A program made the position numbers and the translations under genes. The notes below the pieces were generated by a model. It was not told where the DNA came from. It did no database searches and worked only from the letters and a program-made list of their open reading frames with translations. Below, piece by piece: positions 1 through 19,600 of a DNA stretch of 64,000 bases. Origin of the DNA: Pelomyxa schiedti (lineage: Eukaryota; Evosea; Pelobiontida; Pelomyxidae); NCBI GenBank assembly GCA_020536535.1, contig JAHLWZ010000837.1, positions 23,986 to 87,985 of the forward strand, written 5' to 3'. Each line of letters begins with the position of its first letter. Within the stretch, counting starts at the first letter, position 1.

Positions 1-7385
<7,385 letters not shown>

Positions 7386-7601
7386 GCACAAAAACCACTC
7401 CCAATCTTCCCTCAGTAGTGCATGTATACACACCAAGAGACTGTACCGGCAGGAATTCCATCACCACCACACCCAACACACAGACTATCTGTTCCTATTT
7501 GAAAAAACAGGAAAGACTATGCACCACTTTTCTCGTAATCTGCCAGTGAGGCAGATTGTCCAATCGATTACCGAACTGAAGAAAAAAAAACCAACCGCCG
7601 C

Positions 7602-9210
7602 ATGAGTGGGCACACACCACGAGACCGGTCGTTGTTCAAGACAGGAGAATACCTCTACGAACTGTCGCCCAACCAGAGGGACCGCAGAAAAGAGGCAGCA
7701 GCACTGCACCGTGAGAAAACACTCGAAGAAAGTGAAGACCCAGAGGTCGTTGCGGTGCGCGAGCCGCTGCGGCGGGTTCCCCCAGAGTGGATCAAAGTGC
7801 GACCGCGACCCACGGCTGCCGACAACAAACACTATGACCGTGAAATCGTGGCAGTCAAGTCGAAAGGACTTGACAAAGTGGTGTTTCAGGCCGCCTGTAT
7901 AATTTCCACGTGGTACAGCGGCAGGAGCGCAGACATCGAGGTGGCTTTCCTGGGGTGACCTTCATTCTTTTCTTTTCTTTTTTACACCCACAGTGGCCGA
8001 CCTAACGTCGCGTTCTTGTTGGATAGACACCCGCAGAATAGCTTGAGAAGCAGTGTACCTTTGAATTGTATTTTCGACATTGCCGCCCCCAAAAGTATTA
8101 CCGAAATTTTTGATCCAGAGGTTGTAACAAAGTGGTTTGGAATTTCACTGCTGCTTGGTGTGCAACAGGGGAAATCTCACCTAATGCTGCCTGTCCCCTT
8201 GATAACTGCAATTGCTTCATATGCTGCTCGTATGTTACTGATTCCCATTCAATTTTCACTTTCTAAGGTATGACACACTCACATTCCCATTTCTCATGCA
8301 TGAGAACAGCTTGGTCGTGATACACCACTGCCAACCCGTCTTATACAAATTGCAGCTATGGAAGCTGAGTGGCCACATTGGCGAGACTGGTCGCAGTGCA
8401 CGTGGACAATGCAACCCAGAGCATTTCCAACGATGCGGGAAATCGTAGGTTTCATCAATTCTGTAATTGCACCAAATTTCAGTTTCTCCTATTGTGATAG
8501 CGAACATGCTATGCTGTACTGTCAACACGCAGTTGAGGTTTCTTTTGGGGGCTTGGATCCACTGGTTTTGCAAAAGTACTACAGAGCATGTGTATCGGGA
8601 GAGCTCGTTCTTTCGTCTAAAATATCTGGCTTGTTCAGCTCATATGGTGTGTGCTTTGGCCCACAAGCGACAACAGTTGTCCGGAAAGATGAGAGGAATA
8701 CTACTACACAGGTATGCGACCTTCGGATTGGAGACCAAGTGGCCACAGGTTTCGCACCCTCCCCTTTTGCAACTGTATTGTGTATATGGAGGTTGTTCTT
8801 GCTCAAATTTCTACTCTTTTCTCAACTTCTCTAGGTGTATTTTAACAAGACCTACACCTATTTATTCTCTGCGAGGAGATGAAGGAACAAGGCTACAAAT
8901 CACTCTTGATCATCCCATCAATACTGATGGCAAGTGGTGCCTTCCTTCAATCCGCACGCTATCGTCTAGCTCGCAAGCCGCTCCAGAAAAGCAACACCTT
9001 TTCCCTGGCTCCAGCGTATACAACGTAGTGCTGGGTGGAGCCACCAAAACCATGCTTGTTGGAGGAGTGAAGTGCTGCACTCTGGGCATGCCTGTACCAA
9101 ACCACCGCGACTCCTTCTGGGGTACAAACAAAGTGATTGACTGGCTCCAGAAGCTCCCCACCTACCCCTACGTTGTTTCCATCAAGGACAAAGAAACAGG
9201 CAAAAACTGA
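7602..9210 (+). CDS. Unrecognised multi-exon protein
   Basis: I do not recognise the family. The first exon starts at the ATG at 7602 with a charged segment rich in Arg, Glu and Pro. Exons near 8010-8270, 8330-8715 and 8830-9210 follow, joined by short GT-AG introns; for example, the exon ending near 8711 with codons for RNTTTQ continues after an acceptor near 8833 as VYFNKTYTY. The central part contains hydrophobic patches (LITAIASYAARMLLIPIQF) and Trp/Cys-containing segments (EWPHWRDWSQCTW). The C-terminus ends KDKETGKN before TGA at 9208. It lies between the BEACH gene and the RING gene on the same strand. Consistent amino-acid texture across exons supports one real gene. Confidence 0.7.
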
Positions 9211-9376
9211 ACTCTGCCCCCCTCATTCGACGCGTGAATTTCGTTTGATAACGTAACACCCTGCTGAGGAGAATCTGACCGATTGGCAGATTAACGGATC
9301 CAAGTTGGTCCGAAAAAAACAAAAGGGGAGTCATCAAACACCATCACACTTCGCGTTAAGGACCGTTGTATTGCGT

Positions 9377-10309
9377 ATGGGAGAGGCTCTAGAGTGCAAA
9401 ATATGTTTCAATGAATACGACCTAAACCAGAGGGTTCCGAAGTACGTTCGTTGTTCAATGAATTTTTTTTTGTTCTGTTCTTACCATGGGGTGTTGTTTA
9501 TATGCAACTGTTGCACGGCTTACAAAACAAAAAGGGTTTTGAACTGCATGCACACATTCTGTGACGAGTGCATGGAGCACCTAATAAACGACGCTGTGAT
9601 GAAGAATTCACTTCAGATATTGTGCCCTGTTGACAGGACACCAACGCCAATCAACACCCCACTGCGAAAGAACTACGCACTTATGGACGTAATACAACAA
9701 CAGCAACCCAAGTCGTCACCATCACCATCATCCTCCACATCACTAATGACTGGTTCACAAATGATGTCTACCTCAGTCCCTCCATACTCCTCCTCCTCCT
9801 CCTCCTTCCACTCGCCGCCACCCTCCTCCTCTTCCTATATCAGTAACACAAACCCCTATGTAAGCTCCTCTGTCATTTCATATCCCCCTCGTTCTCCAAC
9901 CACACCATCACAGCACCCACAGCAGCAGCAGCAGCCGCAGCCGACAAAGTACTATTACCAACAACCCCCCACATTCCCACCCACTAACAACACCAACCAA
10001 TGGCCACCATACCAACAACCGGCACAATCATACCCCCCTCCTCCTTCTCCTTACTCTGGGTATCCTCCTCCACCTCAACAGATGTACCAAAGTACTCCAG
10101 TGTATCCTGGATACCAGCAATATCCCCCATATCCTCCCCCTCCAACATCATATTACTACCCCCCTCCCTCAGGCTCACCATACCCACCTCAATACCCTCC
10201 TCCCCCACCTCAGCAGATGTACCAAAATACTCAGTATGCACATAACAATGCGGGAATGGAATGGGCTACAACACCCTTGGGCCATTTGGGCCAAAGTGGA
10301 TTTTTGTAA
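9377..10309 (+). CDS. RING-finger protein with long Ser/Pro/Tyr/Gln-rich tail
   Basis: Probable E3 ubiquitin ligase. The start is the ATG at 9377 (MGEALECKICFNEYD); the frame is open further upstream but has no ATG there. An intron of 93 nt (9442-9534) is in frame and stop-free, so a retained-intron form would also be open. Splicing it joins VPK to VLNCMHTFCDECMEHL, giving C-x2-C ... C-x-H-x2-C-x2-C ... C-P-V-D, a standard C3HC4 RING at about residues 7-60. The remaining roughly 200 residues are low-complexity Ser, Pro, Tyr and Gln with PPPP/YPP repeats, probably disordered. It converges with the DUSP gene, and the two stop codons are about 23 bp apart. Confidence 0.85.
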   Translation: MGEALECKICFNEYDLNQRVPKYVRCSMNFFLFCSYHGVLFICNCCTAYKTKRVLNCMHTFCDECMEHLINDAVMKNSLQILCPVDRTPTPINTPLRKNYALMDVIQQQQPKSSPSPSSSTSLMTGSQMMSTSVPPYSSSSSSFHSPPPSSSSYISNTNPYVSSSVISYPPRSPTTPSQHPQQQQQPQPTKYYYQQPPTFPPTNNTNQWPPYQQPAQSYPPPPSPYSGYPPPPQQMYQSTPVYPGYQQYPPYPPPPTSYYYPPPSGSPYPPQYPPPPPQQMYQNTQYAHNNAGMEWATTPLGHLGQSGFL

Positions 10310-10332
10310 TACAAAATATAGTAGTGTTTGTT

Positions 10333-11846
10333 TCAGGGTAACTTGTGTGGTTTTTTGGTTGGGTCTTCCATAATCACTACCTGTTCGTTTTCATAAGTAA
10401 TACACAAGGGAGTCATTTACCTCTTCTTGTTCAAGGAAGTCATCCAGCCTATCCTCCTCTAATAATGCGGACGGACGGTGCGATTTCGTGTAATAAAATG
10501 AAGATATTGTATTCACGTCCAGGTTGAAGTGTTCAGCAGCCAGAGCCTTAAAGGATATCAAGGTTACAAAAAAACCACTAGGTACAATGGCCAAACCAGT
10601 AGCTGAGCACCTGTGGAATATTTACTCATCTTGACTTTCCATGTAGTATTGTGGTATGTTATCTTGACGATTTTTGGTCTAAGTTCTAGCATGAGAGAGC
10701 TAGAGAAGTATCCTACTCTTCTGATCACTCTTCTGCAAATTGATGGGCCTCCGCCATGCCTGACGCATCTTAGTGGATCGGTGAAATGGTTCACGATAAA
10801 TAAAAAGGTATCAAACCAGATGTGTAGCATTTCCCAGGCTTGTGGTGTTACGATAACATAGTCGACACCATCCATTTTGGATGAAATAATATCGTTTTCC
10901 TCATCCAGTAGACGGTTGTTATCGATGAGTCCAACAGGGGCAGAATTAGCAGAGGCCTTTAACTGGCAATGTGCTAGCCAATTAGCGTACCACGTGCAAG
11001 AAATTAAATATCTGTCCGCATTCTGGACCATTGCAGGCACTTCTCTTTGTGCAAAGGAAAAAAGAGTATACTAGGAATATCTTCAGTTAAAAAAAGTAGC
11101 TAAACAGTTCACAGACCTGTTCGGGAAACGAAGGATGGCAATCAAAAAATAAAATATCCTGAATCACAGCAGTGGGGAGAGATGACAAGAGGCTGCCACA
11201 TCCAAGTCTGGCGTGAAGTGAACAAGTGAAACTCAGGTGACGCCTCCTCACCCTTAACATAGCCATTACAATCAATTCAATGCATACATTACTATTAGAA
11301 TAAAAACACCACCATGAGTACAAAAAAAAAAAAAAAAGGGTGGAAACGAAAGAAAAACCAACAACCAATAACCTAGACTCTAATTGATGATAAGTAAGAA
11401 TATAGAGTACGGGCAACACAAAACCATTGGAGCCAAGTAGGGTGCCCAAACCAGGGTGAATTTCCACTCACCTGAAGCACATCGAATGCATTTATCAGAG
11501 GAGTGGGCGGGGGCGACGGGCTGCGCGACGACGACGTGAACGAGTCCGACGTGGACGCGTACGAGGACGAGGACAAAGAATCCGAGTCTTCCTCGTCCTC
11601 GTGCTCGCGGGGGGCGAAGGTGCTGGGCACGTGGGGCTGGTTGGGGCGCCGGAGGAGGGGCCGCGGGACGTGGAGGCGCCGCGGCGGCGGGTGGACGGAG
11701 GAGGAGTAGAGGGCGCTGGCTTCGTCGGGGTCCCCGGAGGAGGCCGTGAACAGCGCCGCTAGTTGCCCGTCCCCCAGAGCCCCAACGTCTTCCCCGCACA
11801 GTTCCCGTAGCCGCCGCACAAAGTCGTCAAACTCGGCGTCACCCAT
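10333..11846 (-). CDS. DUSP-Ubl protein without a USP catalytic domain
   Basis: The ATG on the minus strand near 11846 begins MGDAEFDDFVRRLRELCG, followed by a disordered Ser/Pro/Asp-rich stretch in a GC-rich first exon. The exon at about 10640-11040 carries a DUSP domain: YLISCTWYANWLAH, GLIDNNRLL, DYVIVTPQAWEMLHIWF, with GGGPSICRRVI reading into a Ubl-like segment (LRPKIVKITYHNTTW). The next exon continues the Ubl (KALAAEHFNLDV, LLEEDRLDDFLEQEE) and splices to VVIMEDPTKKPHKLP then TGA at 10335-10333. The domain order is that of USP4/USP15/USP32 N-termini, but the gene stops where the peptidase Cys box would begin, so it has no visible catalytic domain. The splice phase just upstream of the DUSP exon is unresolved. 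Confidence 0.75.
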
Positions 11847-11938
11847 TTCCCGAGGCAGCCGGCGCAAAAATCCAACAAAGAAAATTCAAAAACAACAACC
11901 GTAGGGAAACGAACCGGCACACAACCACCAACGACCGA
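11847..11938. promoter_or_regulatory. Short divergent promoter region
   Basis: About 92 bp separate the start of the minus-strand DUSP-Ubl gene from the start of the plus-strand ADF-H gene. Both first exons are strongly GC-rich and the spacer is A-rich with CAACAA runs. I see no clear TATA box. A shared bidirectional promoter is inferred from geometry only. Confidence 0.4.
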
Positions 11939-13507
11939 ATGAGGGGGCATCACAACAACAACACAGGCGGTAGTTCGAAGCCAACCGGAGGCCTCGTAGT
12001 ACTCGACGAGCCCGCGGTGCGCTCGGCCCTCGCTGCGCTCTCCAGCCCCGACGACCCCACCAACTGGCTGCTCTTCACCTACCAACACCAGCAGGCCCAC
12101 GCCACGACGGCCCCTAGCTCCTCCTCGCCTTCTGCCTCTGCGGCGGCAGCAGCAGCAGCAGCAGACGCCCCGGACAGCCCCAGCACCCTGCGGGGGTGGG
12201 AGAAGGAGGTGGGCACGGGGGGCGGGGGCGGCGGCACCGGTGGCCGCGCGGTGGCGATGGCGGGGCGCGGCAGCGGGGGCGTGGAGGAGCTCTGCGGGCG
12301 CCTGGCCGATGACATGGTGGGGTTCGCCGTGATCCTGCTCAAGATCGGCCACGACGCCTATGTAAACGAGAAGATAGTTCTGGTCACTTGGGCTGGTACT
12401 GCTGTTCCTGGAGGTTGGTTCATTTCCTGAAGTTTTTTTTTTGTTTTGTTTTGTTTTGTTTTGATCAAGGCTGTGACTGTAGGGAGGGTTTGGTTCTTTG
12501 TTCTTAATGGATTTTGATTTAGGGCTTGTTAAGGCGAGACTGGGGTTTGACGCTCCGCAATTGGTCGAGTTCCTGAGCAAGTCCATCATTGTTGCTGGTG
12601 AGGCTTATGCTGAAAACTATGAACAACTATCTTATAATGCCCTTGCTTTGAAAGTCTGCAGTGCTCGTACCGAGTCTGGCTCCAAAGCTGATAAAGTCAA
12701 TCAAGTAAGTGAAAGTCAGTGCTGTACCTAGTTTAATATTTTTTCAGCCCCTAAGGCGATCTGCAACTGGTCGTGAGGGCTCTATTAAAAAATCTACTCT
12801 CGTCATTGCTGATTCTTGTATTGACTCAGTGAAATCTGTTTTCCTAAAACAGCAGAGATGGTGCGATTTTTACCACTTTACTACTCAAATTAGTGCTTAA
12901 TCATAATTTGACTTTATCAGTATCTCATGGGAGCATTGAATAATTGTAATGTACCTACTTGTAGGGTGTTGTTAGGGTACTCTAAAACAACCAAAGACCT
13001 TGTTGAACCTATTGCAAGTGGAAATGGTGGCATTGAAGAGATTATTGCTCAGTTTACTCCTGATCGAGTTGGCTATTGCATTTACTGTTTCAAGGTACTA
13101 CTTCAACTTTCCTACTGATTCAAATGGGCCTTGATATCTTGGTTCAGCTATGGCAGCATAGCACCAAGCTAAATTGAGAGCCGTTTGCATATCGCACTAT
13201 CTTGTGCACATTTCTGATGTGTACCAGGTGAAGCAACCTGGAGTTGTAGAACTGGCTGATAAATTTGCATTCCTCACCCTAATTGGAGAAGAGGTACCTC
13301 CACTACAAAAGTCAAGGAGCACAGGACATAGACAAGGCAAGTTTCCAACAGGTTACAACAGTTCTGAACACATCTAGATTTGATTGAATGTGTTGAAAAG
13401 TTGATTCCTCTGCATCTTATTTTCCAGCCTTCTATGGAACAAATGACCGACAAAATCCTGATAGCCCGTTGCTCTTGACAACCCGCCAGCGTCCCTATTT
13501 GATCTAA
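11939..13507 (+). CDS. Tandem ADF-H (coactosin/drebrin-like) protein
   Basis: Predicted actin-binding protein of the ADF-homology family. The ATG at 11939 opens a GC-rich first exon. ADF-H 1 begins with an acidic/hydrophobic helix (LVVLDEPAVRSALAAL) and DPTNWLLFTYQ, is interrupted by an Ala/Gly/Ser-rich insertion, then resumes with LADDMVGFAVILLKIG and KIVLVTWAGTAVPG, continuing in the next exon with KARLGFDAPQLVEFL. A second, similar module follows from about 12927 (CRVLLGYSKTTKDL, GIEEIIAQFTPDRVGYCIYCF, KFAFLTLIGEEVPP). The last intron uses a GC donor (AG|GCAAGT at 13337) and joins to an exon ending RQRPYLI then TAA at 13505. The second domain is the more diverged. Confidence 0.8.
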
Positions 13508-13698
13508 AAAGAATCGATTCTGTATTTTTTGTTTCCACCTACATCAGGCTAAGTTTCTTTTCTATCCGCCGAGACAAGTTGTCTCTGAGGAAGCTCACAA
13601 GAAAAGAGGAAAAAAAACCCAAACAAGCGAAACAGGAAAAAAGGCCTCCTTTTGGTGCCAAACACAACACGCACGCTTGTGTCGCAACAACGTCGGAA

Positions 13699-16600
13699 AT
13701 GGATGCGGTGACGGGCAACAGTGATCATGCACATCAGAACACTGATCTCTCCAGTCCCCAGTCTCACTCTCAGTCCGCCGCTCCTCCCGCCGAGACGACG
13801 ACCCCGCGCCTTGTGTCCCATAATCACCAGATGGCCGACCCCCCCTCGCCCCAGCCCCAGTCCTGCCGAAACCCACAATTCCCTCTGCGTGCCGACGCCC
13901 CCTGCACGACGTCCACCTCTACCTCGGGCTCGGCGCCTCGGTTCGGGGGGGGTTGTTGCGCCGACGCGGACGCCGACGTCGCGCCGCCGCCGCCGCCGCC
14001 GCCGCGCGGGATCTCGTCCACGGGAGGCGACGCCGACGTAGCCGTGTGCGACGCCGACGCTGGCGATGGGGCCGCCATGCCGAAGCAGCATACCCACCAC
14101 CAAGTTGGCGACCAGGCGACGGCGGCGGCGTCGGCTTTTGGCGGGCTGGCGACGGGGCTTGGCGGCGTCTGTTGGAGCCAACAACAACCGCCGCCGTGCG
14201 ACGCCGAAATGTCCACCAGCGGCATCGGCATCGGCAACGGCATCGGCAGAATCTACAACAGCAGCAACGCCGAAGAAGGCAGCACGCAGTCGGCCGAGGA
14301 CCCGGCGGCGACGTCCGCGACGGCGACCGCTACAGCCACGAGCAACAACGTCGCCAGGGGAGGAGGAGGACCAGGGAAGATTGGAGGTGGTTCTAGGAAC
14401 AACGGCAACAGGTCGGCAGCAGGGACGAATTCTGCTGGGGCGGGGGGGAGGGGCAAGTCGGCCGCGGTGAGTGGAGGGGAGAGGGACAAGGGGGAAAAGT
14501 ACAGCAGAGGCAAGGAAAGGGACAAGGAAAGGGACAAGGACAGGGAAAGGGACAGGGACAGGGACAGGGACGGCAAGGAATCGGACAAGGAGAAGGAGTG
14601 GTTACAGCAGTCGGCGGACGGTGGTGGCGCCCACTCACGCAGTCACACACACCCCCACACAGTGGTGGGAAGTGAGTCAAGCAAAGGAAAGAAGGACGGC
14701 CCAACCCGGGTCGCTGATGACTCTGGAACTGCTGGAAAGAGATCCTTTGTGAGGGTAAGAGACTGGAGCCCGCAGGAGAAGGCTTCTCGGAGAGACTGCG
14801 ATAATATCTCATCTGGAAGTATGGGCTCTAGGAGTATGAAGGAATACCCTCGAGCTATGATGGGTGCTGCCCCCTATGAAAAGGGCGAAATGGTTGGGAT
14901 GGGCATGTATGTTGGAAGGTACGGTGTTGGGAAGGCATGGGCTGCAGCTGCACTCCGAAGACAGCAATTCCAGTTGGAACAATTTCGGCTATTGCAAATG
15001 CAACAACACCACATGCACATGCCGCATTTGCCACACCACCACAAGAGGAGCCGGAGTAGGGACAGGGACCACGACAGAGACTCGGCAATCTCACATAGGG
15101 AGGTCAGCTCGAGTGTGGCCAACGGAATGAGATCAAAAGACAAAGACAAGTCCGCATCATCAAGAAGCTTGCATGAACATGAGAGAGGCACCACTCAACG
15201 ATCCACAGGTGGAAGAGTGGGCAGTGAAAAGAATCACAAAGAAAGTATAGGGGGTGAGAAAAACGGAGGGAATGTGTGTACTTTAAGAGGAGAACGGTTA
15301 GATGGTTCACGGGAAAGGGAGAATAGAGAAAACTCAGCTGACGCAATGATGGAGAGCAAGCACACAAATAAAGATAAAGACTCCTACCCAGACGCAAACG
15401 TCAAAATGAGTGGCAGGTATTCGTTCTATATCAAGGTCAATAAATAGAGTACGACAGGGAGTGGGTGGAGTTGAGGCAAAAATACTGAACTTTTTTATTC
15501 AAGTGGCCATATGGGGAATACAACCTCCCCCCAATTACGTGTTCTACCATACCCTGCTCCACCATCTCCAAAACCAGTAACTGGTACACAAATCTGGGTT
15601 TCCCATAATAAATAAAAAGTAACTCTTAGTAGATAAAAGCTCATCCTCACAATTGAAGCAAGTAAATCCCAACCAGCAATTAATGAGTGACGTGCCTACT
15701 CAAGCCATAAGTAATTTTGCCACTCAAAGCAGGTATGTGAAAATCAAATATCTGCCATATTAATCCCTTATCTCCAGTGCGGCCTTAAGTTCATTTTCAG
15801 TCCTATCAAAGCAATACTTGGCAGATGAAAGTGTGGATGACCCTATTGGTTACATATCTATACTAATAGACCAAATTAACCCACAACAGGTTTCCCTAGT
15901 AACGCACAGCAAAGGTCTTTAGGGGGTTGCCCTACCAAGCTTGAGTGCCAATTTGGAGATAACAGCACATCAGTACAGGACATAAATTCACAGATACATC
16001 TGAGTCAGAGTGGAATCCAAGACTCATCTGGGGATGGGGAATTACCAAGCGAGATTAGGAGAAGAAGTACCAGCAGGGATGAAAAAATCGCCAAGAGTGA
16101 TGAAAATCCAGCAAGAAAGGCAACTGCACAGGACAAGATCTTCAATTTTGAGAGTGCACAAAAAGAGGACGAACCAAAGTTTGCTCCTAGTGCTCCAACA
16201 ATCAGAGATACTCAAGTAAAGCACACCCATAATCGTGTGCAGAGCAGAAGTACAAGCAGAACAAAGAAGAAACCAAGAAGCCGAACTTCAAGCCCGACCA
16301 CAGACTTGAGGAAATTGGCAAAGACCCCAGTCAAAGGGGCTTCAGGACACACCTACAGAGGGAGGAGCAGAAGTAAAAGTAGTGGGAGAAGTGTTAGTAA
16401 AAGCGGGAGTAGAAGCCGGAGTAGGGGAAGAAAGGAAACAAGCCGAAGTAAGTACTGGGATAGAGGTGAAAAAAAATCCCGATACAGCAGAAGTAATAGT
16501 AGAGGCAGTAATCAGCACCTTCCATCAAAGAAATCCCTTGCATCAAGATGGAGTGGTAGTAGGGAGAGAAGTTTAAGCAGAAGTAAGAGCAAGGGGAGAC

Positions 16601-19600
16601 GGCTAAGTGGCAGAAAGAGCTTGAGTGCCAGTAGGAGTCGAAGTAGAAGCCCCAGTCAAATACGAAGCAGGAGTAGAAATAGAGGCAGTACAGAAAGTAA
16701 TAGAGGCAGACGAAAGAGATCCAAGAGTGGAAGTAGAGAAACACCTCCCAGAACTCACAGTAGAGGTAGAAGTAAAAACCGGAGTCTTATAGGCCACTCA
16801 ACCCGAGGTTATGGTAAAGGAACATCAGTGAAAGGGAAAGGAGACAATCTAAGAAGCAACATTAAAAGTTTCAATGTGGATCCTGGAAAGAGTACCGAAA
16901 GGAAGGGCAAGCAAAATGATTCAGGTATTACAGGTGCAGAGCACAGTGTTCTTGATCCCTGTGCAGTCAGTTTGATGAGAAGTTACCAGAATCTCGAGGG
17001 CGCACAATCAACACTATTATCAGAGGAGGACACCAGCATGCAAGAGCAAACAGACAGCATAACAGGTTTTTCTTTCCATTTTCTGTGTAGCCTTAATTTT
17101 TTTGGTAGGGAGGCTGTCTGCCCTTGTGGGGATGTCTAACGGCGTTTCTTTACTTGGCACTGGCTGTGGTGTTAATGTTGGACGTGGAATTATACCTGCC
17201 GTCCTCAGCCCTGGAATGATCCTCGGAGGCGTTTTGAATCCAGGCACGGTGGGAACCGTTTTCAGTGGGAACTCTGTTATTGGAAATGGTGTTCTGGGAG
17301 GCAATGTAATTGGAGCTTCGCCTATTGGTGTTTTGGGTGCTACTGGAGTAGGATATAGTCCAGTACCACAACTTATAGACATCTCCAGTGTTTCACCTGA
17401 GGTTTTACTTCAACATGAACAGTCTCCAGTGACACCATCTTGTTCAAATGAAGAAAAAGACTCAGGATACCTTGTATCAAGTATCTTCTTCTATACTTGT
17501 GTCTACTTCTAACTCTGGCTTAGGTGAACAGCCTTTCTTGTTGCCGGGTTACAACTTGGAACCAAACTCGGGTGCAATTACCTGTCCCTCTGAAGAAATG
17601 GGTACTAACCCAGAGGATATAACGTAATTTCCATACTCAAACTGCCCTCTGTGATATCATTTTAGGGATATCCCGTGCTCTCCTATGTCGCCATCAATAA
17701 ATACAGTCCTTAGTTCCCCTCTTCTCGAAACAGCCAATCACGCACCTGCACCCGCAGACCTGACCCCTCCATCACCAAATGCACAGCTACCCATAGTCGA
17801 AGGAACCTGCTCTACAACACCTGAGCGTACCGCCATTTCAGAATCAATCACCCTCGAGAAACTAGAGACACTTCTTCAAGGTTCATCAGACCAAATAGGT
17901 TCCTCAACTGAGATGTTTATTGTTAGCCTAAATCTGAATACAGCAAGTGCAATGACAAAAGATGAAATCCTTCAAGCTTTGGATATACTTGATACCGAAA
18001 TAACATCTGTTGAGGCCCAACTGCAGGTACTTGGAAAAAAATCCACAGCAGAGGCTCTCAATCTGAGAAGCGACCCGTTATCCGCCATCTCTGCCGTTAA
18101 AGAGCCATGTGCACACAAAGACCACAAGGAGAAATGTACATTGAGTAGGGAGAATACAACAATTACCACATCAAGACAGAGTTGTGATTCTAAATGGAAA
18201 GAGTTTGATGATACAAATATATCCTCAGCATACCTCACAAATCTTGTGAGCAATTTGATTTCCAGAAATCGTCTGAAAATTCAAGACCAAAAAGTGTGTT
18301 TCTGTGGTAAAAAGCCACCATTAATATGAAATAGGACAAACTCTTTTATACAAGCACTTCTTCCTCCTTGAGATCTTTTGATGTGCCAGAGGGACCTTCA
18401 TTTCTTACAGTAAAGGACTTCTTAAGAACGGTCCACTGCAAGCAAGATGCCAGCAAGCTAAAACTAACTGCTAAATATAACTCATTGCAAGAAAAATGGC
18501 TATTTGAAGTTTGTGCACTTCAAGATATCAAATTTTAACTCCAAATTTCAGGTCAATAAAAGACTTGAACTCCTACGGCAGTCACCAAGCTTAAGGAGCC
18601 ACGGCTGCTTGAATGTCTCTTCCAATATTTCAGCTACAGCTGGACAAGTGCCCTCTGTTGCTCCAAATACAGCATCTGTGCAGTCACAGGTGTTACCTGC
18701 ACTCCCTCCTACTACAGTTGCTTCTGGTGGCCCTCGTGACCCTCAACAAGTAGAACAAGACGCAATTGCCCGTTTCCAGCGATTGCAGGCACCTATACCG
18801 GAACTCTTATCATTATCCTTCTGGCCTCTTCGATGCCCAGCATTTGTTGACAACAATAGGTAAAGATAAAGTCTTTGCTCGGCTCACCTCTACAAAGGCT
18901 TATGGAAAATCCCTTGGATGAAGAAAAGGAGAGAAAAAGTAAGGATAACTGGACAGATGAAGAGAAGTCCCGCTTTGTTACTAAGTACGCCTATTCATCC
19001 TTCACAAGAAATATCATGTCAACACACCATTCAGATTCATTCAGCACCCCAAAGGGTTTCCAGAGATTGCAAAAGCACTGCACCGAACAACTGGCGAGGT
19101 TGTGGCGTTCTACTATTTGCATCGCCAGGAGCTTAAGTTGCAAACTATTGTTCGCAAGTCAAACACCAAGAAGCGTTCACGTAACAAGGTTGGGTTGTCC
19201 TCTTTTTTACTTCAATTTAAGCTGTCACAGGAGACTCAAGACAGTTATGTTCCTCAAGCAAATGTGAGAGACAATTCTGCTGCAATATACACTACCATGG
19301 CTGAAGGTACACTGGTTCTTTTCCTCCCGATTTTTGAGACATTATCTTAGTTGACACGGAATGGACACAGCATGAGCAAAAACAATTTATTGATGGGCTT
19401 CGTCAGTATGGGAAAGATTGGTCTTCGATCTCTTGCCTTCTCTCATGCACCAAGTCAAGCCGACATTGCCAAGCCTATTACACTGCAAACAGAAGAAAAC
19501 TATCCCTAGATTCATATCTTCCACGTGATCCAAAAAAAGTACCCTTTTGGGAAATGAATCTCACTGAACTTTGTTAGGTGCCACCTCGCCGTGATCGTAC

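Noticed and set aside
13549-14588. Long ORFs on the minus strand and in other frames across the GC-rich exon
   Set aside because: They are Arg-, Ser/Leu- or Ala-rich shadows caused by low-complexity GC-rich codons of the corepressor gene.
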